From JBNKZU01 sp050301795 (GTDB lineage: Bacteria; Pseudomonadota; Gammaproteobacteria; Thiohalomonadales; Thiohalomonadaceae): DNA of 64,000 bases. Within the stretch, counting starts at the first letter, position 1; each line of letters starts with the position of its first letter. A model generated the notes under the pieces. It saw only the letters and a list, made by a program, of their open reading frames with translations, was not told the DNA's origin and ran no database searches. The stretch covers positions 1-64,000 of the forward strand of contig JBNKZU010000003.1 of NCBI GenBank assembly GCA_050301795.1. The letters are read 5' to 3'. The translations under genes and the position numbers were made by a program. This document shows, one piece after another, positions 50,365 to 60,007 of this stretch.

Positions 50365-51435
50365 ATGAAATATATTCGCGAATGGTTTGTCCGAAACTTT
50401 TCTGATCCCGAGGCTGTAGCACTCGTTATCGTGTTGCTGTTTGGTTTCACCATCGTACTGACGATGGGGGGTATGCTTGCCCCTGTTCTGGCGAGTATTG
50501 TGATCGCTTATCTGCTAGAGGGTGTCGTACGTCGATTCGAGGATCGAATTGATGGGCGATTTAAGGTTGTGGTTGTTGTCTTCACCATCTTTATGGCGTT
50601 TGTGATCTTCCTGATTTTGGGTGTCTCCCCACTGCTTTGGCAACAGCTAACGGAGTTAATTCAGGAGTTGCCCAAATATATCAATAAGGGACAAGAGTTA
50701 TTGATGGCGATTCCTCAGCACTACCCGCTGATTAGCTTTGATCAAATTAAAGAGATGACCGGGCTTATCCAAAAAGAGCTGGCCTCCTCTGGTCAGAGAT
50801 TGCTCTCGTTTTCGCTCTCATCGATTCCCGGGATCATTACAGTGCTGATCTACCTCATTCTTGTACCGTTGCTGGTCTTCTTTTTCCTGAAGGACAAGCA
50901 GAAGATCATTCAATGGTCTACTGCATTTCTGCCGACTGAGCGCCATCTTAGCTCACAAGTGTGGGACGAGGTTGATCAACAGATTGGTAACTATGTTCGT
51001 GGTAAGTTCTGGGAGATCCTTGTTGTCGGGGTTGCGACCATCTTTGTGTTTGCCCTGATGGGATTAAAGTATGCGGTGCTATTAGGTGTACTGGTCGGAT
51101 TTTCGGTATTAGTTCCCTATATTGGTGCTGCGGTAGTGACGATCCCCGTGGCCTTTGTCGCCTATTTCCAATGGGGCTGGAGTGCCGATTTTGCCTATCT
51201 TATGGTGGCCTATCTTGTGATTCAGGCGCTCGATGGCAATGTGTTGGTTCCGCTACTGTTTTCTGAGGTTGTCAATCTTCATCCTGTTGCAATCATCGTT
51301 GCGATCCTAGTTTTTGGTGGACTGTGGGGCTTTTGGGGGGTCTTCTTTGCGATACCGCTTGCAACGCTGGTGAGCGCAATTATCTCAGCTTGGCCAAAGA
51401 ATCAGCAGATCACCCAAGATAATCCAGCAGCATAA
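50365..51435 (+). CDS. AI-2E/PerM family permease
   Basis: A 356-residue inner-membrane protein with about eight helices. The family's central cytoplasmic stretch is seen in LIYLILVPLLVFFFLKDKQK, and the later signature in VGFSVLVPYIGAAVVTIPVA and ALDGNVLVPLLFSEVVNLHP. Members export or take up small molecules, and some act as Na+/H+ antiporters; the substrate is not predictable. tsaB begins 8 bp after its stop. Confidence 0.88.
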   Translation: MKYIREWFVRNFSDPEAVALVIVLLFGFTIVLTMGGMLAPVLASIVIAYLLEGVVRRFEDRIDGRFKVVVVVFTIFMAFVIFLILGVSPLLWQQLTELIQELPKYINKGQELLMAIPQHYPLISFDQIKEMTGLIQKELASSGQRLLSFSLSSIPGIITVLIYLILVPLLVFFFLKDKQKIIQWSTAFLPTERHLSSQVWDEVDQQIGNYVRGKFWEILVVGVATIFVFALMGLKYAVLLGVLVGFSVLVPYIGAAVVTIPVAFVAYFQWGWSADFAYLMVAYLVIQALDGNVLVPLLFSEVVNLHPVAIIVAILVFGGLWGFWGVFFAIPLATLVSAIISAWPKNQQITQDNPAA

Positions 51436-51443
51436 CAATCCTG

Positions 51444-52121
51444 ATGAATATCCTGTCGATTGAAACAGCGACTGATGCGTGTTCAGCTGCACTGTGGGTA
51501 GATGGCAATGTGATCGAACAGTTTAAGCTAGCCCCACGCGAACATACCCAGCGCCTGTTCCCAATGATTGAACAGCTTCTTGCCGAGGCCTCGTTGAAGA
51601 TGAATCAGATCGATTATCTTGCCTTTGGCCGTGGTCCCGGAGCTTTTACCGGGGTGCGAATTGCAACCGGAGTTATTCAAGGACTCGCCTTTGCGGTGGA
51701 TCGTCCGGTGGTTCCCGTATCTACCCTTGCTGCACTTGCTTATGGTGCGTGGCGAACAGCGTCGCAACTAAAGGTATTGAGTGCAATGGATGCTCGAATG
51801 AATGAGGTCTATTGGGGTGGATACCAGTTCAGTGATACCGGTGAGATAGCCAATCTGATCCCGGAGCAGGTCGTGGCACCCGATGCCGTGCAACTGCCGC
51901 AATCTGATGGTTGGTTCGGGTGTGGCAGTGGCTGGGGTGTTTATGAGATTAGCACCGATAAGGTTCATGGTGTTGCGGCATCAGCTTTGCCTCATGCTCA
52001 AGATGTGGCACATATTGCGGCACAAATGATTAAAGTGGGTGAGGTTGTGACTGCGGCAGAGGCGCTGCCCGTCTATCTTCGTGATAATGTGGCAAAGAAA
52101 GCGGGCGAGCAGAAGCGTTAA
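51444..52121 (+). CDS. tsaB: tRNA threonylcarbamoyladenosine biosynthesis protein TsaB
   Basis: A 225-residue ASKHA-fold partner of TsaD and TsaE for t6A37 in tRNA. It starts MNILSIETATDACSAALWVD, continues with REHTQRLFPMIEQLL, and has the FGRGPGAFTGVRIATGVIQG signature. The catalytic metal site belongs to TsaD, not TsaB, as here. It ends by sharing TTAA with the convergent argA stop. Confidence 0.95.
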   Translation: MNILSIETATDACSAALWVDGNVIEQFKLAPREHTQRLFPMIEQLLAEASLKMNQIDYLAFGRGPGAFTGVRIATGVIQGLAFAVDRPVVPVSTLAALAYGAWRTASQLKVLSAMDARMNEVYWGGYQFSDTGEIANLIPEQVVAPDAVQLPQSDGWFGCGSGWGVYEISTDKVHGVAASALPHAQDVAHIAAQMIKVGEVVTAAEALPVYLRDNVAKKAGEQKR

Positions 52122-53452
52122 ATGGGTTTAACAAATACCTTCGATTGACGCTGAAAGTTGTAGAGTTGCTGTTTTTTTACCGGCAGTTTTTCAATTTCAC
52201 CGGCAATAAATCCCCGCTCCTGAAACCAATGTGCAGTTTGTGTTGTTAAGACAAACAAGCTTTTGATGCCATTTGTTTTTGCGTTTTTTTCAACCGCTTC
52301 AAGTAGCTGATCCCCACGACCCTGTTTGCGATAGTCACTATGGATTGCAACACAGGCAAGTTCGGCACACTGTTCATCAGAATAGGGGTAGAGTGCAGCA
52401 CAACCAATAATCGTCCCGTCGCGTTCGATCACCATAAAATGTCCGATCTCCATCTCAAGCAACTCCCGCGAACGTCTGACCAGTACTCCACTCTGTTCCA
52501 TCGGTTTAATTAGCTCAAGCACACCACCAACATCATCAATTGTTGCGTGACGGATCTTCTCATAGCGCTCAGCACTAATCATCGTTCCGCTACCATCACG
52601 GGTGAATAGTTCGATTAGCAGCGCACCATCGATATTTCGATTGATGATATGAGCGCGCTCAATGCCATGACTACAAGCAGACACTGCACTCGCTAAAGAG
52701 CGTAACTCAGAATCATTCATTGTTTGCTGTTGCTCGAGATAGCTTTGAGCCTCTTCAAGCTTTAGCTCACGAATGAGATCACCACCACTCGACATGACCC
52801 CTTTGAGATCAGAGAGAAAGATCAGCTTGTCTGCGCCAAGTTCGACCGCGGTCATTTTGGCGACATCCTCGGCGTAGAGGTTGAAGATCTCCCCCGTTGG
52901 TGAATATCCTAAAGGCGATAACAACACAATCGAACCGTTGGCTAACTGTTGTTCGATCGCTCCAGTATCAATCCGCCTGACCTCACCAGTATGTAGATAA
53001 TCGACACCGTTATGAATCCCCAGGGGCTTAGCCGTTACGAAATTTCCAGAAACCACCCGAATCTGTGAACCCGCCATCGGTGAATTGGCAAGCCCCATGG
53101 ATAGTTGGCTTTCAATCTCGACCCGAACACTACCAATAGCCTCTTTTACACACTCAAGCGCCCTTGCATCGGTAACCCGAAGGCCATTGATATAGAGCAT
53201 CTCGTGATTGATAGCCTCAAGTCGACTGACGATTTGCGGCCGTGCACCATGAACGAGGACTAGCCTGACACCAAGACTGTTTAGTAGTACCAGATCGTGA
53301 AGCAGGTTATTAAACTGATCCTCCGCCAGAAGCTCACCACCGAATGAGACCACAAAGGTACGACCACGAAACGCATTGATATACGGCGTTGAATCGCGGA
53401 ACCAGCGGACAAATTGTTGGTGTAATGCTTCAGTGCTCACGTCACTTCTCAC
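52118..53452 (-). CDS. argA: amino-acid N-acetyltransferase (N-acetylglutamate synthase)
   Basis: A 444-residue two-domain enzyme catalysing the first step of arginine synthesis. The N-terminal amino-acid-kinase-like domain, which binds arginine for feedback control, includes VVSFGGELLAEDQFNNLLHD and VLVHGARPQIVSRL. The C-terminal GNAT domain (about 295-440) has the acetyl-CoA motif HSDYRKQGRGDQLLEA. The ArgA family is normally close to 440 residues. It is convergent with tsaB; their stop codons overlap. Confidence 0.95.
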   Translation of the reverse strand: MRSDVSTEALHQQFVRWFRDSTPYINAFRGRTFVVSFGGELLAEDQFNNLLHDLVLLNSLGVRLVLVHGARPQIVSRLEAINHEMLYINGLRVTDARALECVKEAIGSVRVEIESQLSMGLANSPMAGSQIRVVSGNFVTAKPLGIHNGVDYLHTGEVRRIDTGAIEQQLANGSIVLLSPLGYSPTGEIFNLYAEDVAKMTAVELGADKLIFLSDLKGVMSSGGDLIRELKLEEAQSYLEQQQTMNDSELRSLASAVSACSHGIERAHIINRNIDGALLIELFTRDGSGTMISAERYEKIRHATIDDVGGVLELIKPMEQSGVLVRRSRELLEMEIGHFMVIERDGTIIGCAALYPYSDEQCAELACVAIHSDYRKQGRGDQLLEAVEKNAKTNGIKSLFVLTTQTAHWFQERGFIAGEIEKLPVKKQQLYNFQRQSKVFVKPI

Positions 53453-53618
53453 TTTATCGTAATGGCGTTATTGTGCGCGGATAATAAAGAGACCACAAGA
53501 GGAAATCAACATAAGCGTATGATTTAATTGTGATTAAACGATCAAGATATCTCGTTTGGTATGCGTTGTGGTTAATGAGATATACTCGCGGAAGTGATGT
53601 GACTGTGAAGGGGTTGAT

Positions 53619-54224
53619 ATGGTTTTGTGGCTTGCGATTTTTTTTGCGGTGTTGATCTGGTCCGGGATCAATCCCAAGGATTACTTCACGTGGTTTCTTG
53701 AGGTTTTTCCAGCCTTAATCGGTTTGGTCGTTCTTGCACTAACCTACAAAACTTTTCGTCTCACAACGCTGGTTTATCTATTGATCTTGATCCATTGCAT
53801 CATCCTGATGGTCGGTGGTCACTACACCTACGCCGAGGTTCCACTCTTTGATAGCTTTAAGGAGTGGTTTGGCTTCACCCGTAACAACTACGATAAGGTA
53901 GGACATTTTGCACAAGGCTTTATTCCAGCACTTGTGGCGCGCGAGATCGTCATTCGTAAACAGGTGATCAATGGCAACGGGTGGCAGTTTTTCTTTATCG
54001 TCTGCTTCTGTCTCGGTTTTAGCGCCTTTTATGAACTGATTGAGTGGTGGGTTGCGCTATTCTCGGGTGAGGATGCCGAGGCATTTCTCGGTACTCAGGG
54101 ATATGTCTGGGATACGCAATCAGATATGGGGTTGGCACTGCTCGGTTCGATCGTCGGTTTGATCTCAATGAAGCGGCTCCATAATCAGCAACTTGCGAAG
54201 ATTAAATCGAGTGCTCCTCGATAA
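53619..54224 (+). CDS. DUF2238 (YjdF-like) membrane protein
   Basis: A 201-residue inner-membrane protein with about six helices. The family signature is seen in VGHFAQGFIPALVAREIVIR and FYELIEWWVALFSGEDAEAF, followed by LGTQGYVWDTQSDMGLALLG. Function unknown. A strong GAAGGGG site precedes the ATG. It is divergent from argA and overlaps the convergent ycgN by 23 bp. Confidence 0.88.
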   Translation: MVLWLAIFFAVLIWSGINPKDYFTWFLEVFPALIGLVVLALTYKTFRLTTLVYLLILIHCIILMVGGHYTYAEVPLFDSFKEWFGFTRNNYDKVGHFAQGFIPALVAREIVIRKQVINGNGWQFFFIVCFCLGFSAFYELIEWWVALFSGEDAEAFLGTQGYVWDTQSDMGLALLGSIVGLISMKRLHNQQLAKIKSSAPR

Positions 54225-54651
54225 TGAACGCCTCTAAATCCTCTCCCTCAACCTGATCCTCAAGCGTTGCCAGATATCGGATAGAGATCCCGGCATGATG
54301 GATAGAGTCCTTATCACCGCTGATTAAAGGATGCCACGGTGGCAGTGGCTTTCCTTCTGCCCTTAATCGGTAGGTGCATGTGGATGGCATCCACCAGAGA
54401 TCGCCGATATTCTCCTCAGTAACCGTTATACACTCAGGAACCTTGTCGCTTCGATCCTGATAGCATCCACAGCGACATTGATCCTGATCAAGGTATCGAC
54501 ATGCGATAGAGGTGATGTAGAGGGTCTCATCTTCCTCATCGTGAAGCTTAATCAGACAGCAGCGGGCGCAACCATCACAGAGCTGTTCCCACTCATCCCG
54601 ATTGAGTTGGCTTAGCGGTTTTTCCCAAAAGGGTGTTTCTGGTCTTACCAC
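54202..54651 (-). CDS. YcgN-like UPF0260 cysteine cluster protein
   Basis: A 149-residue protein beginning FWEKPLSQLNRDEWEQLCDG and CARCCLIKL. The family cysteines are spread through the sequence (CDGCARCC, then CRYLDQDQCRCGCYQDR, then CTYRLRAEGKPLPPWHPL), typical of a zinc- or iron-binding cluster protein. Function unknown. Its 3' end overlaps the convergent DUF2238 gene; the region contains ATCGAG/CTCGAT arms but no T-run. Confidence 0.9.
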   Translation of the reverse strand: MVRPETPFWEKPLSQLNRDEWEQLCDGCARCCLIKLHDEEDETLYITSIACRYLDQDQCRCGCYQDRSDKVPECITVTEENIGDLWWMPSTCTYRLRAEGKPLPPWHPLISGDKDSIHHAGISIRYLATLEDQVEGEDLEAFIIEEHSI

Positions 54652-54675
54652 GAATACACCTTTACGGATGGGATA

Positions 54676-56190
54676 CTATTCTGAGGCATATTTAAGATAG
54701 TCGTCATTCTGCTCTAGCGTAAGCAGCTTCATCACGGGTTCATTGAGTTTTGGATCGTCATGGAATCCAGAGACCAGTACTACATGATTTCCTGTTTTAA
54801 GCAGATTGAATCCAGTCGCAATGCGGTGACTCATCTCCCGCCAGTCGTTGTTCGCCGATTTGTTGATGCAGACCGAAACAACCCCCCAATGCAGTGTCAA
54901 TCGACGTGCGATAAGGGGTGAATAGCAGACACCTATGCAGGGTGTTGTCGGACGATTGGCAGCAATAATCCGAGCAGTCGAACCGGTATTTGTCGGGATG
55001 ATAATCCCTTGAAGCTTAAGGTCGTGTGCCAGCGTGGTGACAGCTCTTGCAATTGCCTGCCTTAGTGGCATTGGATTGTCGATATTGGCTTGGTAATCGG
55101 TCTCAACAAACATACCAGTCTGCCATTGATAGTTTTCCATCTCCCGGAGTATGCGATCCATCGATTGCACCGCTTCAACGGGATAGTGGCCGGCAGCCGT
55201 TTCAGCAGAGAGCATCACCGCATCAGCACTGCGTAGCGCGGCTTGTGCAACATCACCGACCTCAGCACGAGTTGGTCTGGAGCTGTTGATCATCGATTCG
55301 AGCATCTGTGTCGCCACAATTACTGGACAGTGGTTTTCACGGGCAAGGCGAATAAGATCCTGCTGAATAAGCGGAACTTGTTCTGCTGGTAGCTCAATAC
55401 CGAGATCACCCCGTGCAATCATAATGCCGTAGGACTCTTTGATGATCTCACGAATATTAGTGACGGCTTCTGGTTTTTCGATCTTGGCAATGATGGGGAT
55501 ATCGACACCTTTATCCGCAAGATACTGTTTTAAGAACAGGATATCCTCCGCTGATCGAACAAAGCTTAGCGCTAAAAAATCAGCGCCCAGTTCAATGGCC
55601 AGATCAACATCCTTAAGATCCTTCTCGCTTACCGATCTGATCGAAAGCTTGGTATCAGGAAGGTTGATGCCTTTATGGTCACTTAAAACGCCGCCGTATA
55701 TAACCTGACACTCAATGTCTTCGCCATCGATCTTCTTAACCACTAATTCAATCTTGCCGTCATCAAGGAGAACACGTTGCTGTGGCTCAATCTCAAGATG
55801 AAGCTGTCGATATTGGGAGACAATCAACCCCTCATCGCCAACAGTATCGCGGGTGGTGATAGTGATCTCCTGATTTGGCTTAAGGGTGATCATCCCATTC
55901 TTAAAATGACCTGTACGTAACTTGGGTCCACATAGATCAAAGAGGATCGCAATATTACGCTCCATTGCCTGTGCTGTAGAACGAACCAGTTTGAAGGTTG
56001 CGCGATGGCTGTCGTGAGTGCCATGCGACATGTTTTGGCGAACGACATTCAGTCCTGCACTCATCAATCCTCGTAGTGTTTCACGATTAGCGCTGGCAGG
56101 GCCAAGCGTTGCAACTATCTTGGTTCTGCGCCAATGAAGATGATACTGTTTAATCTCCCTTAACCCGGTGCTGTATGCTTCGAAACTCAA
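54676..56190 (-). CDS. pyk: pyruvate kinase
   Basis: A 504-residue glycolytic enzyme producing ATP and pyruvate from PEP and ADP. Motifs: TKIVATLGPASANRE, the substrate arginine/serine segment VRQNMSHGTHDSH (most have RLNFSHG), PIIAKIEKPEAV with the catalytic lysine, MIARGDLGIELP, and VATQMLESMINSSRPTRAEV. The protein starts about 20 residues before the usual first motif. The TTG start overlaps the mutS stop as TTGA, so it is coupled to mutS. Confidence 0.93.
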   Translation of the reverse strand: MSFEAYSTGLREIKQYHLHWRRTKIVATLGPASANRETLRGLMSAGLNVVRQNMSHGTHDSHRATFKLVRSTAQAMERNIAILFDLCGPKLRTGHFKNGMITLKPNQEITITTRDTVGDEGLIVSQYRQLHLEIEPQQRVLLDDGKIELVVKKIDGEDIECQVIYGGVLSDHKGINLPDTKLSIRSVSEKDLKDVDLAIELGADFLALSFVRSAEDILFLKQYLADKGVDIPIIAKIEKPEAVTNIREIIKESYGIMIARGDLGIELPAEQVPLIQQDLIRLARENHCPVIVATQMLESMINSSRPTRAEVGDVAQAALRSADAVMLSAETAAGHYPVEAVQSMDRILREMENYQWQTGMFVETDYQANIDNPMPLRQAIARAVTTLAHDLKLQGIIIPTNTGSTARIIAANRPTTPCIGVCYSPLIARRLTLHWGVVSVCINKSANNDWREMSHRIATGFNLLKTGNHVVLVSGFHDDPKLNEPVMKLLTLEQNDDYLKYASE

Positions 56191-58754
56191 TCGATTTCTC
56201 CTGTAAGCTGGTAAATAAGTTCAAGGGCTTGTTTGGGGGTTAAGGTGTCTGGCTCTATGGTTTTTAATCGCTCAATGACTGGATGCACTTTGTTCTCAGG
56301 CGAGAATAGCGGCATTTGATGACGCTGTTGTGACTCGCTGGTGCTATTTTCCAGTTCCAAAAGTTTCTGTTTTGCCTGGCGAATAACCGATTCCGGTACT
56401 CCTGCAAGTGAGGCAACCTGTAATCCGTAGCTTTGACTTGCCGGACCGTTCTCTACCCGATGGAGGAAGATAACTCTATCTTTGTGTTCAACCGCTTCGA
56501 GATGGACGTTAACCACTGTTGGAAGTTGTTCGGCCAGTGTTGTTAGCTCAAAGTAGTGGGTGGAGAAGAGGGTATACGATTGAATACGGTTGGCGAGGTC
56601 GATAGCTGTTGACCATGCTAAAGACATTCCATCAAAGGTTGATGTACCTCGGCCGATCTCATCCATTAATACCAGGCTTTGTTCAGTGGCATTATTGAGT
56701 ATGTTTGCAGTTTCGGTCATTTCAACCATAAAGGTTGAGCGACCACTGGCCAGATCGTCTGAAGCGCCGATGCGGGTAAATATTTGATCAATAGGACCGA
56801 TGTTTGCGCTATCTGCGGGAACAAAACTGCCGATATGCGCGAGTAGTACGATCAGTGCGGTTTGACGCATATAGGTCGATTTTCCGCCCATGTTAGGCCC
56901 GGTGATCATTAACATCCGTTGTGAGGTGTTCATGAGTAGATCGTTGGCAATAAATGGCTCGCTGCTACTGCGCTCAACGACTGGGTGACGACCACTTTTG
57001 ATTGTTATGCCCGATTCTTCGACGAGCTTTGGCTCTGTATAGCCATACGTTTCAGCTACAGTGGCGAGTCCAACCAGTACATCGATCTGTGCAAGAGCGT
57101 CGCTATTGTGTTGCAGTGGTACTAAAACCTCGCACAGCGTGTCGAGAAGCTGTTCATAAAGCATCTTCTCTCGTGATAGTGCCCGCTCTGATGCCGATAA
57201 TGCCTTCTCTTCAAACGCCTTAAGTTCGGGAGTGATAAAGCGCTCATTATTCTTCAGTGTTTGACGACGGATATAGTCGTCAGGTACCGCGTTTGCCTGG
57301 GCACGACTGACTTCAATATAGAAGCCATGAACCTTGTTGTAATTGACCTTAAGTGTAGAGATACCTGTTCGGGATCGTTCTCGGTTCTCCAGATCTTTTA
57401 AAAAATCATCGGCATCGGTGCGAATACTTCGCAATTCATCCAGTTCGTTATCGTAGCCTTCAGCGATAACACCGCCGTCACGAATCAGTACCGGAGGTTC
57501 TTCGATAATGGCACACTGTAATCGATCCAGTGTTTGCGGTAGCGGGTCGATCGACTTTGAGAACTGCTCAAATAAAGGGGATGACCATAGTCGAATGGTG
57601 TCAATGATTAACGGGATCTGGACCAAGGCTCGTCGGAGTTGGGTCAGGTCTCGTGGTCTTGCCGACTTTAAACCAATTCTTGCAATGATGCGTTCAATGT
57701 CGCCAATCTGCTTGAGATAGGGGGCTAGCTGTTCATGTCCTCGATGTTCGAGCAGCGTTGCAATCGCCTGATGGCGCATTTTTAAGGTTGTGGTATCGCG
57801 TAGTGGTCGATTAAGCCAACGGCTTAAGGTTCGGCCACCCATCGCTGTGGTGGTTTTATCGATCACACTGATTAATGTGTTTTCGCGTCCACCCGAGAGA
57901 TTGGTTTCCAGCTCCAGGTTTCGGCGGCTATTGGCATCGAGTTGGATCGCATCCTCATTCTGCTCCAACTGTATCGAAGAGAGATGACGTAACGCTGTTT
58001 GTTGCGTCTCTTGTACATAGCGTAATAACGCGCCGGCCGCACCGATAACACAGTGATTGCCCTCAATTCCAAAGCCGTGGAGATCCTTTGTTTTAAACTG
58101 CTCACACAGACGAATGCGCGATGAATCGACCTCGAAGTGCCATTCAGGGAGCGTTTTTATCGTACCGTGGTTATAGTGAATGTGGTTTTGTTCATCAATC
58201 AGAAGCTCTGCCGGTTTGAGCCGTTCCAGCTCCGCATCAAGTTGTTGACGGACATCGAGTTTCTGTACCCGGAATCGCCCGGCACTGAGATCGAGCGTCG
58301 CCAATCCATATTGCTGCTTATAACACCATAAAGCGGAGATCAGGTTCTCACGTCGATCCTCCAGTAGTGCCTCATCAGTGACTGTTCCGGGAGTGATAAT
58401 TCGCACCACTTTGCGATCAACAGGGCCCTTACTGGTTGCCGGATCGCCAATCTGTTCACAGATCGCGACAGACTCACCCATACGAATCAGCCGTGCGAGA
58501 TAATTCTCTGCTGCATGGTAGGGAACACCCGCCATCGGGATCGGTTCACCTGCAGAGTGTCCACGAGCGGTTAGGGTGATATCAAGAAGCTTAGCTGCAC
58601 GGCGTGCATCATCAAAAAAGAGCTCATAGAAGTCACCCATACGATAGAAGAGCAGCATGTGATCATTCTCCGCTTTAATACGGAGGTATTGCTGCATCAT
58701 CGGAGTATGGGATGAGGTGATCTTGTTGTTATGGGTCTCAGGCTTTTTACTCAT
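56187..58754 (-). CDS. mutS: DNA mismatch repair protein MutS
   Basis: An 855-residue mismatch sensor. The N-terminal mismatch-binding phenylalanine-glutamate motif lies in LLFYRMGDFYELFFDDA, as expected for MutS. The ATPase has Walker A GPNMGGKSTYMRQ, the signature DDLASGRSTFMVEM and Walker B LVLMDEIGRGTSTFDGM. It is complete and fits the usual length. It is followed by pyk and is divergent from pncC. Confidence 0.97.
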   Translation of the reverse strand: MSKKPETHNNKITSSHTPMMQQYLRIKAENDHMLLFYRMGDFYELFFDDARRAAKLLDITLTARGHSAGEPIPMAGVPYHAAENYLARLIRMGESVAICEQIGDPATSKGPVDRKVVRIITPGTVTDEALLEDRRENLISALWCYKQQYGLATLDLSAGRFRVQKLDVRQQLDAELERLKPAELLIDEQNHIHYNHGTIKTLPEWHFEVDSSRIRLCEQFKTKDLHGFGIEGNHCVIGAAGALLRYVQETQQTALRHLSSIQLEQNEDAIQLDANSRRNLELETNLSGGRENTLISVIDKTTTAMGGRTLSRWLNRPLRDTTTLKMRHQAIATLLEHRGHEQLAPYLKQIGDIERIIARIGLKSARPRDLTQLRRALVQIPLIIDTIRLWSSPLFEQFSKSIDPLPQTLDRLQCAIIEEPPVLIRDGGVIAEGYDNELDELRSIRTDADDFLKDLENRERSRTGISTLKVNYNKVHGFYIEVSRAQANAVPDDYIRRQTLKNNERFITPELKAFEEKALSASERALSREKMLYEQLLDTLCEVLVPLQHNSDALAQIDVLVGLATVAETYGYTEPKLVEESGITIKSGRHPVVERSSSEPFIANDLLMNTSQRMLMITGPNMGGKSTYMRQTALIVLLAHIGSFVPADSANIGPIDQIFTRIGASDDLASGRSTFMVEMTETANILNNATEQSLVLMDEIGRGTSTFDGMSLAWSTAIDLANRIQSYTLFSTHYFELTTLAEQLPTVVNVHLEAVEHKDRVIFLHRVENGPASQSYGLQVASLAGVPESVIRQAKQKLLELENSTSESQQRHQMPLFSPENKVHPVIERLKTIEPDTLTPKQALELIYQLTGEID

Positions 58755-58892
58755 TAGCGCTGATTTTAGCTGAAAACAGTATTCGATGGATACAACTCAT
58801 CATGTCATGATCAGTGTCGGCACTATACAATCCTTATAAAGCGGTGCAGGATGATGATTATCCGTGAAACGATAAATAGAAGGGGTCTGGTT

Positions 58893-59381
58893 GTGGAACA
58901 ACTTGCACAGATCATTGAGCAAATAGCACAACACTTGAACAGTAGACAGTGGCGATTGGCCACCGCTGAGTCGTGTACGGGTGGCTGGATCGCAAAGTGC
59001 TGTACCGATGTTGCAGGAAGCTCGAACTGGTTTGAAAGCGGCTTTGTAACCTATAGCAATGAGGCGAAATGCAGCATGTTAGGTGTTTCTTCAAAAAGCA
59101 TTAACCACTTCGGAGCAGTCAGCGAACAGGTTGTTCAAGAGATGGCAAATGGTGCACGACTACAAAGCCGTGCCGATATTGCTGTGGCAGTAAGTGGAAT
59201 TGCTGGGCCAGGAGGGGGAAGCAAGGAAAAACCAGTAGGTATGGTCTGTCTCGCGTGGGCAGCAAATGGCATGGACACCATTACTGCGACTGAATATTTT
59301 CACGGGGATCGCGATGCAGTGAGACAACAAGCGGTTCAACGCGCACTAAACGGGGTGTTGGATCTTGTCAGCACAACCTAA
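58893..59381 (+). CDS. pncC: nicotinamide-nucleotide amidase (CinA C-terminal domain)
   Basis: A 162-residue enzyme that hydrolyses NMN to nicotinate mononucleotide in pyridine recycling. The core reads ATAESCTGGWIAKCCTDVAG, then SSNWFESGFVTYSN and VAVSGIAGPGGGSKEKPVG. The start is probably GTG 58893, with AAGGGG seven bases upstream; an earlier ATG (58851) lacks a site and would add 14 residues. The frame ends inside thpR. Placement between mutS and recA is usual for gammaproteobacteria. Confidence 0.9.
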   Translation: MEQLAQIIEQIAQHLNSRQWRLATAESCTGGWIAKCCTDVAGSSNWFESGFVTYSNEAKCSMLGVSSKSINHFGAVSEQVVQEMANGARLQSRADIAVAVSGIAGPGGGSKEKPVGMVCLAWAANGMDTITATEYFHGDRDAVRQQAVQRALNGVLDLVSTT

Positions 59382-59895
59382 ACGACTCTTCTTTGCGCTA
59401 TTACCTGAAAACGGTGTGGCGACAAAGCTACACCAGCTTGCACATGACGCCGCAGTACATAACAGTGGAAGCGTAACCCAGATCAATACCCTGCACCTGA
59501 CCCTTCTCTATTTAGGAAATATCACACAGCAGCAACAAGAGTGTATTGAAGAGCTTGTTAATGAGATTGCGATTGAGCCGTTTGAGCTATCGGTAAACCA
59601 TATTAGCCATTGGACGGAGTCGAGAGTCGTGTGGGCGGGTATCGAACAGATACCACCACAGCTACAGCAGTTGGCAGATCAGATTTCACAAGCGGCGAGC
59701 AGGGCTTCTATTGATTGCGATAATCGATTTCATCCACATATCACCTTGCTAAGAAAGGTAAAAAAACTGGTCGATACCCCGATGTTTGAGCCATTTCAGT
59801 GGCGGGTAAATGAGTTTGCGCTGGTGCGCTCCTATCACCATCCAACTGGGGTAGAATATCGGCAATTAAGACATTGGTTTCTAGATAAATTGTGA
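59365..59895 (+). CDS. thpR: RNA 2',3'-cyclic phosphodiesterase (2'-5' RNA ligase family)
   Basis: A 176-residue 2H phosphoesterase. The two HxTx motifs are LHLTLLYLG and FHPHITLLR. The family begins with RLFFALLPE, which here comes only after a TTG at 59365, so TTG is taken as start; it overlaps the pncC end by 17 bp. Its biological role is unsettled even in E. coli. It lies directly upstream of recA. Confidence 0.9.
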   Translation: MSAQPKRLFFALLPENGVATKLHQLAHDAAVHNSGSVTQINTLHLTLLYLGNITQQQQECIEELVNEIAIEPFELSVNHISHWTESRVVWAGIEQIPPQLQQLADQISQAASRASIDCDNRFHPHITLLRKVKKLVDTPMFEPFQWRVNEFALVRSYHHPTGVEYRQLRHWFLDKL

Positions 59896-59902
59896 TATGG
59901 GG

Positions 59903-59931
59903 TTGAAACCACGGAGTGTTTGTTCTATATT
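59903..59931 (+). promoter_or_regulatory. sigma-70 promoter of recA
   Basis: TTGAAA (59903-59908) and TATATT (59926-59931) are spaced by exactly 17 bp. They lie 77 bp before the recA ATG. This is one of the best -35/-10 matches in the window. Confidence 0.8.
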
Positions 59932-59954
59932 CGTTCTCATAGAGTGAGAACGAA
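59922..59954. promoter_or_regulatory. candidate damage-response operator at the recA promoter
   Basis: GTTC-N7-GTTC occupies 59922-59936 over the -10 element. A perfect inverted repeat follows: TTCGTTCTCA (59930-59939) and TGAGAACGAA (59945-59954), 5 bp apart. The usual gammaproteobacterial LexA box (CTGT-N8-ACAG) is absent; no CTGT occurs in the 112 bp between thpR and recA. GTTC-N7-GTTC is the box known from alphaproteobacterial LexA. A third palindrome, AATACC/GGTATT (59982-59996), precedes the ribosome site. Confidence 0.5.
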
Positions 59955-60007
59955 ATGAGTAAGTCTCAAAGATTAATATTTAATACCAGTGGTATTGGAG
60001 GATTCAA

